Shown here: positions 6,099 to 12,079 of the stretch, piece after piece
How the letters are laid out: each line of letters begins with the position of its first letter
How positions within the stretch are numbered: position 1 is the stretch's first letter
From: JACVCK01 sp041940385
Lineage (GTDB): Bacteria; Planctomycetota; Phycisphaerae; Phycisphaerales; UBA1924
Reading direction: 5' to 3'
NCBI GenBank assembly: GCA_041940385.1
Contig: JBGTSD010000094.1
Location: 1-12,079, forward strand
DNA length: 12,079 bases
Made by a program: the position numbers and the translations under genes
Notes under the pieces: generated by a model
Databases searched by the model: none
The model's input: the letters and a program-made list of their open reading frames with translations, nothing else
What the model was told of the DNA's origin: nothing

Positions 6099-7637
6099 TT
6101 GGAGGCATGCTTGTCGTCGGAAAGCCCTCAGCCATCGCCGGTCTCCGCAGCGTCCAGCGGTCAGGCGCCGACGGTGGACGTGGTGCGCTCGGGCGGGCCG
6201 GGGAAGACGGTCAACTCGGCGCGCGCGGGGTATCTGCCGATCTCGCTCGATCGGTTGCCACGACGGGCGCTGGCGGGGATCGACGTGTACCTGCGGACGC
6301 GCGGGGAAAACGGTCCGCCGGACGCGACGGGGGAGACGTTCGCGCTGTACGCGGCGAAAGACGTGGACTTCGGCGAGGAGAAGCGCGCGTGCCTGCGTGA
6401 GCAGAGCGTGCGATTCGTGTACATCAAGATCGCGGACCATCAGCGATTCCGCCAGCAGGTGGAGAGCGCGATCCAGGAGGCGGCGACGGACCCGGCGATT
6501 GCGCTCGAGGAGCGCGCGGCGCTGGTCTACGAGACGAGCGTCGAGCTGATGAACGAGCTCTTGACGGAGACGAATCTCTCGGAGATGTCGCCGCGGCTCG
6601 ACAACATCTCGCGCGCGGTGACGAAGCTGGTCATCAGCGACAAGAACGCGTTTGCGCACCTGCTCGAGACCTCGAGCCACGACTTCTACACGGCCACGCA
6701 CATGGTGAACGTGGGGACGTGGATGGCGCCGCTGGCGGTGGCGATGGGGTACGAGAGCACGGAGGAGTTGAACCGGATCGTGCAGGCGGGGCTGCTGCAC
6801 GACATCGGGAAGCTGAAGGTGCCGGAGGACGTGCTGAACAAGCCGGGGAAGCTGTCGGACGAGGATTGGGCGGCGATCCGTCAGCATCCGTCGATCGGCT
6901 TTGACCACCTGAAGGCGATGGGGATCGACGATCCGATCGTCCTGGCGGTGACGCGTCATCATCACGAGCGCCTGGACGGCACGGGCTATCCGGACAAAAT
7001 CACGTCGGCGGAGATCCATCCGGTGGCGAAGATCTGCGCGGTGGTGGATTCGTTCGACGCGATGACGGCATTCCGGCCGTTCAAGTCGCGGACGATGTCG
7101 CCGAGCGAGGCGCTGCGGATCATCGAGAGCGAGACGCCGGCGAAGTACGATCCGGACATCGTGAAGGCGTGGATCAAGCTGGTGGGATCGCTGGATCAGC
7201 CGTTCGCCACGAAGCCGAAGGGCGCGGAGGCGCCGGCGGCGGGCAAGTCGTCGTCGCCGTCGATGCCGATCGGCGGCGCGGGCGCGGCGCTCGGCGGCGA
7301 AGGCGAGGGCGAGGGTCGCCGGGCGTATGCGCGGCACCCGTTCTCGTGCGCGGCGAAGGCGCACATCCTGATGGTGCGCGGGCGGATGGTGACGGAGGGC
7401 GCGTGCACGCCGATCACGACGCACAACGTGTCGCGGTCGGGGCTGGGGTTTCTGTGCCGCGAGCCGTACACGCCGGGCGACTGGCTGCGCGTGCACATGA
7501 CGCGTCCGGGCGCGGACGATCGCTTGATCGAGGGTCAGGTGATGCGTTGCCGGCGGTACAACGACCGCTGGTACGACGTGGGGATCCGATTCGGGAACCC
7601 TGCGGCGGAGGCGTCGGCGCGGCCTCAGGCGGCGTAG
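6099..7637 (+). CDS. HD-GYP phosphodiesterase fused to C-terminal PilZ domain
   Basis: 512 residues if begun at TTG 6099. An in-frame stop at 6039-6041 excludes an earlier gene start, and no ATG precedes the conserved region; GTG 6174 is an alternative. GGGGAG at 6081-6086 is a distant ribosome site. Residues of about 45-190 are a regulatory N-terminal region. The HD-GYP domain follows: H201, H234-D235-IGK, H263, H287-H288-H289-E290, GYP at 296-298 and D317. This family hydrolyses cyclic di-GMP using a metal centre, and the metal ligands look intact. After a Gly/Pro/Ser linker (about 370-405) comes a PilZ domain with its c-di-GMP motif R408-xxx-R412 and N443-x-S-x-x-G448. The protein probably degrades cyclic di-GMP under feedback from PilZ binding, affecting motility or surface attachment. 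It is cytosolic, with no membrane segment, and ends three bases from the convergent dockerin gene. Confidence 0.9.
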   Translation: MEACLSSESPQPSPVSAASSGQAPTVDVVRSGGPGKTVNSARAGYLPISLDRLPRRALAGIDVYLRTRGENGPPDATGETFALYAAKDVDFGEEKRACLREQSVRFVYIKIADHQRFRQQVESAIQEAATDPAIALEERAALVYETSVELMNELLTETNLSEMSPRLDNISRAVTKLVISDKNAFAHLLETSSHDFYTATHMVNVGTWMAPLAVAMGYESTEELNRIVQAGLLHDIGKLKVPEDVLNKPGKLSDEDWAAIRQHPSIGFDHLKAMGIDDPIVLAVTRHHHERLDGTGYPDKITSAEIHPVAKICAVVDSFDAMTAFRPFKSRTMSPSEALRIIESETPAKYDPDIVKAWIKLVGSLDQPFATKPKGAEAPAAGKSSSPSMPIGGAGAALGGEGEGEGRRAYARHPFSCAAKAHILMVRGRMVTEGACTPITTHNVSRSGLGFLCREPYTPGDWLRVHMTRPGADDRLIEGQVMRCRRYNDRWYDVGIRFGNPAAEASARPQAA

Positions 7638-7640
7638 GCG

Positions 7641-9779
7641 TCAGGACGCGGCGGAGTTGTACAAGCTGAGCACGATGTTGAGGTCGGCGAAGCCGACGAA
7701 GCCGTCGCCGTCGATATCGCCCTGCTCGGGCGAGCCGGGCGTGTTGTAGGCGCCGAGGATGATGTTGAGATCGGAGAAACCGATGAGGCCGTCGTGGTCG
7801 AGGTCGGCGACGTGGCGGACGCCGATGGTGACGCTCGTTTGAGACTGCTCGACGTACCAGGTGTGCACGGGGTTGGCGAGCTCGGGAAGTTCGATCGCGG
7901 AGAAGTCGTAGGGGCCGTTCGCCGCGTCGAAGGAGATGATGTCGAACGTGTGGCCGATCGTGGGCTCGAAGTTGTCGATGAGCGCCGCGGAGAACTGAGT
8001 CTGGATGATCGTGTCCGCGTCGGTCTCGATGTGGATGGCGCCGAAGCGGTCGGCGCCGGGTCCGCCGAGTTCGATGGTGACCAGGCCTTCGACCGGGCCG
8101 AAGTAGGGATTGAAGCTGGCGTTGATCGCGCCGCCCGGGCCCGCGGTCAGGGTGGAGGTGGAGGCGCCGGTCTCCAGGAAGATCGTCAGCGTGGCGCCGT
8201 TCTCGGCGCGGATGTCGCCGTTGTTGTGGACCCAGGAGTCCAGTTGAAGCGGGCCGGGGCCATCGGCGGCGAGGAGCCCGTTGTTGATGACGTCGCCGCC
8301 GGTGATTTCGCCGTTGTAGCCGCGGACTGTGGCGCCGGGGCCGATGACGAGCTCGCCCATGTGGGCTGGGAGTCCGGCGAGCTCGATGGTGCGCACACCG
8401 CCGGAGGCGCCGTCGAACACGATGCTCTGTCCGGGGTCGAGCGTGACCGTCTGTTGGCAGCGGAATTCCACGTCGGCGGCCTGCAGGACGATGTCGCCGT
8501 TGATGTCGGCGTTGTCGCGGATGCGGAGGGCTGAGCCGGGCGCATCGAAGACGAGGCTGCCCTCGAGCGTGGAGCGGTAGATCTCGGCGGGATAGCCGGA
8601 GCCTGGCAGCGGAGCGATCTTGAGGGCCGCGCCGGTCTGGATGATGGTGCCTCGGCGGATTCGGCCCTGGAGGACGAGGTCGCCGAACGTTGCATCGACG
8701 TGGAGCGTGTCGTTCTGATTGTTGAGATCGCCGCTGAAGACGAGGACGCCGCCGTTGCGCAGAAGGGGCAGCGCCTCCCAGTCGGCGGTGGTGATATCGC
8801 CATAGATGCTCAGCGTGCCTCCGTCGATCTCGAACAGACCGCCGGCGCTGTACAGGCTGGTGACCGTGGACCCGGCGCCGGTCGAGCGGATGAGTGAGTT
8901 CGCCGTGGTGGTCAGGCCGCCCTCGATGAGGAGGGCGCCGCCGTTGATGGCTTCGATCACGCCGTCGTTGGTCACCTGGCCGATGAGGCCGAGGGTTTCG
9001 CCGGGGGCGTCGGCGGAGATGACGCCGTGATTGACGATGAAGATGTCGTAGGGGCTGCCGGAGCCGTCGTTGTAGATGCGGCCGCCGGCGCCGTGCACCA
9101 GCGCGCCGTCCTCGATCGTGAATGTGTGGCCGTTGGCGTCGGCGCCGAGGATGCGGTATTCGTTGCCCGGGCCGTCGAAGTGGGCCACGCGCCCGGCCTC
9201 GAGCGTGAAGTCGCCGTCGAACAGGACTTTCGCCGTGGACAGCGCGGTGGACTCGAAGACGATGTCGCCGTTCAGCGTCGCGCCGTTGCGGAAGAGGATT
9301 CTTCCCTGGTTGGAGACCATGTGGAGATCGCCATTGACCGCGGCGCCGTCGATGACTGACTCGTTGACGCCCAGAACTTCGATGCGGGCGCCGTTGAGAT
9401 TCCATGTGCCGCCGAAGAGCCAGGTGCGGCTGAGGCGCAGCGTGCCGGCGTTCAAGTTGGCGACGCCGCCAAGGTTGATCGCGACGACGCCTGACGCGGG
9501 CGCCAGCGTGGCTTCCGGGGAATCCAGCGTGAGCGCATCGAGCGTGATGCTCCCGGGAATGGCGATGGTGTACGGCGCACCGGATGCGTCGATGATCGCG
9601 TGGTACGGACCGCCGAGCGTGTTGTCGGGGTAGGCGGGATTGGTGGACCAGTTGGAGGGCGTGGTCCATGAGCCGGAGGCGGCGCTGAGCCAGAAGGATT
9701 GCACGAGCGGCGCGCCGGCGGGCGCTGCGGGGGTGATCGCGGCGGCGGCGATGAGCGACGTGATGGGAGCGCGGCGCAT
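7641..9779 (-). CDS. Extracellular beta-repeat protein with C-terminal dockerin-like EF-hands
   Basis: The 712-residue protein has a signal peptide (MRRAPITSLIAAAAITPAAPAG). A conserved opening, FWLSAASGSWTTPSNWS near residue 28, resembles autotransporter/PEP-CTERM-type repeat proteins. The long middle (about 60-640) is a low-complexity beta repeat with many units such as NNGxIxAxNGATLxI, consistent with a beta-helix. The C terminus carries two calcium loops: DLDHDGLIGFSD (659-670) and DIDGDGFVGFAD (688-699), each followed by LNI(I/V)L, as in type I dockerin-like domains of planctomycetes. Such domains are widespread there outside cellulosomes; here they probably mediate calcium-dependent folding or cell-surface attachment. 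No catalytic motif was seen, so adhesion or matrix structure is the best guess. The ATG at 9779 has a GAGGAG site and a matching promoter upstream. Confidence 0.85.
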   Translation of the reverse strand: MRRAPITSLIAAAAITPAAPAGAPLVQSFWLSAASGSWTTPSNWSTNPAYPDNTLGGPYHAIIDASGAPYTIAIPGSITLDALTLDSPEATLAPASGVVAINLGGVANLNAGTLRLSRTWLFGGTWNLNGARIEVLGVNESVIDGAAVNGDLHMVSNQGRILFRNGATLNGDIVFESTALSTAKVLFDGDFTLEAGRVAHFDGPGNEYRILGADANGHTFTIEDGALVHGAGGRIYNDGSGSPYDIFIVNHGVISADAPGETLGLIGQVTNDGVIEAINGGALLIEGGLTTTANSLIRSTGAGSTVTSLYSAGGLFEIDGGTLSIYGDITTADWEALPLLRNGGVLVFSGDLNNQNDTLHVDATFGDLVLQGRIRRGTIIQTGAALKIAPLPGSGYPAEIYRSTLEGSLVFDAPGSALRIRDNADINGDIVLQAADVEFRCQQTVTLDPGQSIVFDGASGGVRTIELAGLPAHMGELVIGPGATVRGYNGEITGGDVINNGLLAADGPGPLQLDSWVHNNGDIRAENGATLTIFLETGASTSTLTAGPGGAINASFNPYFGPVEGLVTIELGGPGADRFGAIHIETDADTIIQTQFSAALIDNFEPTIGHTFDIISFDAANGPYDFSAIELPELANPVHTWYVEQSQTSVTIGVRHVADLDHDGLIGFSDLNIILGAYNTPGSPEQGDIDGDGFVGFADLNIVLSLYNSAAS

Positions 9780-9786
9780 GGGTGTT

Positions 9787-9792
9787 CTCCTC
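9787..9792 (-). promoter_or_regulatory. Strong ribosome binding site of the dockerin-like gene
   Basis: GAGGAG on the minus strand lies seven bases before the ATG at 9779. It fixes this start over in-frame alternatives, and it contrasts with the icd and gntR starts, which have none. Confidence 0.8.
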
Positions 9793-9818
9793 GAGGGAGT
9801 GTGCGTCCGTGATCCTTC

Positions 9819-9848
9819 ATTATGGGTCCGGAGCGCGATCGGACGCAA
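9819..9848 (-). promoter_or_regulatory. Sigma-70-like promoter of the dockerin-like gene
   Basis: On the minus strand TTGCGT (9848-9843), an 18-base spacer and CATAAT (9824-9819) form a recognisable -35/-10 pair; the -10 matches TATAAT at five positions. A start about seven bases later would give a leader of roughly 30 bases that includes the GAGGAG site. The promoter lies downstream of the rpoC terminator, so the gene is its own transcription unit. Confidence 0.6.
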
Positions 9849-9890
9849 CGGGATTCCCGGTGATTGATGGGGAATGGCCCGGCGCCAATG

Positions 9891-9918
9891 AAAAAGGCCG
9901 GGCCCTGGGGCCCGGCCT
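9891..9918 (-). terminator. Intrinsic terminator of rpoC
   Basis: On the minus strand AGGCCGGGCC-type sequence (9918-9908) folds back on GGGCCCGGCCT (9905-9895) in a GC-rich stem of about ten pairs with a very small loop, followed by TTTTT (9895-9891). It begins about 20 bases after the rpoC TGA. This is a textbook rho-independent terminator that isolates rpoC from the downstream dockerin gene. Confidence 0.9.
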
Positions 9919-9937
9919 CGAGTGGCAGGTGTGAAGA

Positions 9938-12079
9938 TCAGTTCGACGAGGAGGTCGACTCCGCGGCGGAGGACTCGCCGATGACGGTGTCGCCGAACTC
10001 GATGGGGAGTCGGGCGGTCGGCTCGTCGGCCTGAGCGCCGAGGGCTTCGGCCATGGCCGCGGCTTCGGCGAGCATGGAGTCCTCGTCGCGCTCGTCTTCC
10101 ATCGGCGGCTCGGCGAGGAGCTTGGGCAGGATGCGCTGGTGCGATCCGAAGCCGGTGCCGGCGGGGATGAGGTGTCCGAGGAGGACGTTCTCCTTGAGGC
10201 CGACGAGGGTGTCGACGGCGCCCTTGAGCGCGGCTTCGGTGAGGACCTTGGTGGTCTCCTGGAAGGATGCGCCCGAGAGGAAGGAGTCGGACTGGAGGGA
10301 GGCCTTGGTGATGCCGAGCAGGAGCGTTCGGCCGGTGGCGGGCTTGCCGCGCTTGGCCTTGGCGGGGTTCTTGCCGGCGGCCTCGGCGCGGGCGTTGGCC
10401 TCGCGGAGGTCTTCCTTGGTGACGAGCGAGCCGACGGGGAGGTTGGTGTCGCCGGACTCGACGATGCGCCCCATGTCGGCGATCTCGGTGTTCTTCTTCT
10501 TGAAGAAGAACTTGTCGATGACCTCGTGGGGGAGCAGGTCGGTGTCGCCGGTGGCCTCGACGCGGACCTTGCGGAGCATCTGCGCGAGGATGACCTCGAT
10601 GTGCTTGTCGTTCACCTGCACGCCCTGCGCGCGGTAGACGTTCTGCACTTCGTCGAGCATGTAGGACCAGAGCGCTTCTTCGCCCTTGATCCGCAGGATG
10701 TCGTGCGGGACGAGGGGGCCGTCCGTGAGGGGGTCGCCGGCGGAAACGAAGTCGCCCGCGTGGACGAGGAGGTGGCGGTCCTGCGGGACGTGGTGGTCCT
10801 TCTCGATGCTGGAGTCGCCGATGACGCGGATGGTCATCTTGCCCTTGCGGATGTCGGAGTGCAGCTCGATGCGCCCCGAGATCTCGGCCATGACGGCGGG
10901 GTCCTTGGGCTCGCGCGCCTCGAAGATCTCGGTGACGCGCGGGAGACCGCCGACGATGTCCTGGGTGCCGCCGGCCTGACGCGGCTGGCGGGCGAGCATG
11001 TGGCCGGCCTTGATCTCCTGGCCCTGCTTCACTTCGATGCGCGCCTTGGCGGGCAGGAAGTGGAAGTCGAGGATCTTGCCGTCCTTGTCCTCGATGACGA
11101 TCTGCGGGTGCTTCTCGCCCTTGTGCTCGATGACGATGAGCGCGCTCTGGCCGCGGCCGGCGTCCTCTTCGCGGACGGTCTCGCCGATCTCGATGTCGAC
11201 GAACTTCACGGCGCCGGGCTTCTCGGCGAGGATGGGGACGCGGTGCTGGTCCCACTTGACGAGTTGCTGGCCCTTCTTCACCTGTTCGCCGGGCTTGACG
11301 AAGATGAAGGCGCCGTAGGGGACCTTGTACTTCTCGGCCTCGCGCCCCTTGGCGTCGAGGATGAGGATTTCGCCGTTGCGCTTGAGGGCGATGAGGACCT
11401 CGTTGCCGTCTTCGTCGGTGACGGGGACCTCGTTGCAGTCGCGGATCTCGACGGTTCCGCCGTGGGCGGCGCGGATGTCGGACTCGATGAGCTTGGTGGT
11501 CGCGACGCCGCCGGTGTGGAACGTGCGCATCGTGAGCTGGGTGCCCGGCTCGCCGATGGACTGGGCGGCGATGATGCCGACGGCCATGCCCTCTTCCACC
11601 ATCTTTCCGGTGGAGAGGTCCATGCCGTAGCAGGAGGCGCAGATGCCCTGGGCCATCTCGCAGGTGAGCGGGGAGCGGACGATGACGGAATCGATGCCGA
11701 GCTCTTCGATCTTGCGCGCCGCGGCGGAGGTGATGGGCTCGTTCTCGCGGACGATGACCTCGTCGGTGACGGGGTTGACGATCGTGTTGCGCGAGATGCG
11801 TCCGATGACCTGGTCGCGGAGGGCGACGTCGATCTCTTCGCCCTTGTAGATGGCGCGCTTGATGAGGCCGCGCTTCGAGCCGCAGTCGTTGTCGGTGACG
11901 ATGACGGACTGGGCGACGTCGCAGAGCTTTCGGGTGAGGTAGCCGGAGTCGGCGGTCTTGAGGGCGGTGTCGGCGAGGCCCTTTCGCGCGCCGTGGGTCG
12001 AGGAGAAGTACTCGAGGACGTGGAGTCCTTCGCGGAAGTTGGCGCGGATGGGGGTCTCGATGATTTCGCCCGAGGGCTT
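9938..12079 (-). CDS. rpoC: RNA polymerase beta' subunit, C-terminal 713 residues, cut by window edge
   Basis: The gene runs off the right edge and continues upstream of the window; ATG 11656 is internal (residue 142 here), not the start. Seen: the bridge-helix region FSSTHGARKGLADTALKT (25-42), and zinc-site cysteines C66, C140, C147 and C150 at the spacing of the E. coli beta' site. The trigger-loop region IGEPGTQLTMRTFH ends at residue 188, and the conserved LLLGITKASLQSDSF and LTEAALKGAVD follow late. The beta' subunit forms half of the RNA polymerase active-site cleft. Its last 50 residues are an acidic, Ala-rich tail (MEDERDEDSM onward) ending SSAAESTSSSN, which I do not recognise as a conserved domain. 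The E. coli counterpart from the same region is about 55 residues shorter. The TGA at 9940-9938 is followed by a strong terminator. Confidence 0.97.
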   Translation of the reverse strand, partial: KPSGEIIETPIRANFREGLHVLEYFSSTHGARKGLADTALKTADSGYLTRKLCDVAQSVIVTDNDCGSKRGLIKRAIYKGEEIDVALRDQVIGRISRNTIVNPVTDEVIVRENEPITSAAARKIEELGIDSVIVRSPLTCEMAQGICASCYGMDLSTGKMVEEGMAVGIIAAQSIGEPGTQLTMRTFHTGGVATTKLIESDIRAAHGGTVEIRDCNEVPVTDEDGNEVLIALKRNGEILILDAKGREAEKYKVPYGAFIFVKPGEQVKKGQQLVKWDQHRVPILAEKPGAVKFVDIEIGETVREEDAGRGQSALIVIEHKGEKHPQIVIEDKDGKILDFHFLPAKARIEVKQGQEIKAGHMLARQPRQAGGTQDIVGGLPRVTEIFEAREPKDPAVMAEISGRIELHSDIRKGKMTIRVIGDSSIEKDHHVPQDRHLLVHAGDFVSAGDPLTDGPLVPHDILRIKGEEALWSYMLDEVQNVYRAQGVQVNDKHIEVILAQMLRKVRVEATGDTDLLPHEVIDKFFFKKKNTEIADMGRIVESGDTNLPVGSLVTKEDLREANARAEAAGKNPAKAKRGKPATGRTLLLGITKASLQSDSFLSGASFQETTKVLTEAALKGAVDTLVGLKENVLLGHLIPAGTGFGSHQRILPKLLAEPPMEDERDEDSMLAEAAAMAEALGAQADEPTARLPIEFGDTVIGESSAAESTSSSN

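Noticed and set aside
10490..10515. Inverted repeat TTCTTCTTCTTGAAGAAGAA inside rpoC
   Set aside because: It encodes the FFFKKK stretch of the beta' subunit, so the dyad is explained by coding sequence.
9938..11656. ATG 11656 as the start of a stand-alone rpoC-like gene
   Set aside because: The frame continues uninterrupted to the window edge with bridge-helix residues and a zinc cysteine, so the ATG is internal.

Overview
The window is high-GC bacterial chromosome, most likely from Planctomycetota of the Phycisphaerae type. That placement rests on three things: an extracellular protein with a C-terminal dockerin-like pair of EF-hand loops, a choice-of-anchor A protein with a PAP variant of the PEP-CTERM sorting signal, and ordinary bacterial icd and rpoC. 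It is inferred from gene families; no rRNA is present. No CRISPR array, transposase, tRNA, integrase or phage gene was seen.

Layout, left to right: (1) the 5' part of icd (isocitrate dehydrogenase) on the minus strand, cut by the window edge; (2) a short divergent promoter region; (3) a plus-strand operon of a GntR-type repressor and a secreted M1-like metallopeptidase homologue, overlapping by ATGA and ending at a hairpin; (4) a minus-strand choice-of-anchor A surface protein; (5) a plus-strand CgeB-like glycosyltransferase; (6) a minus-strand PGPGW two-helix membrane protein; (7) a plus-strand HD-GYP + PilZ cyclic-di-GMP protein; (8) a minus-strand 712-residue extracellular beta-repeat/dockerin protein; (9) the C-terminal half of rpoC on the minus strand, with a strong intrinsic terminator.

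Transcription units alternate in direction almost gene by gene, giving three convergent pairs, two of which meet with almost no spacing. Only gntR-peptidase is clearly co-transcribed. Three genes (icd, gntR and the glycosyltransferase) have a -10-like hexamer ending exactly six bases before the ATG and no Shine-Dalgarno sequence, so their mRNAs may be leaderless. The dockerin gene instead has a conventional promoter, leader and Shine-Dalgarno. The gntR start codon lies at the edge of a 2 x 8 bp palindrome that probably serves as its autoregulatory operator.

Functionally this is mixed housekeeping (icd, rpoC), cell-surface and export genes (peptidase homologue, two sorted or secreted structural proteins, glycosyltransferase) and second-messenger signalling. 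I see no clear multi-gene novel system. The most interesting unit is the self-regulated gntR/M1-like operon, whose peptidase keeps the zinc site but lacks the usual catalytic tyrosine and the Asn of GAMEN.
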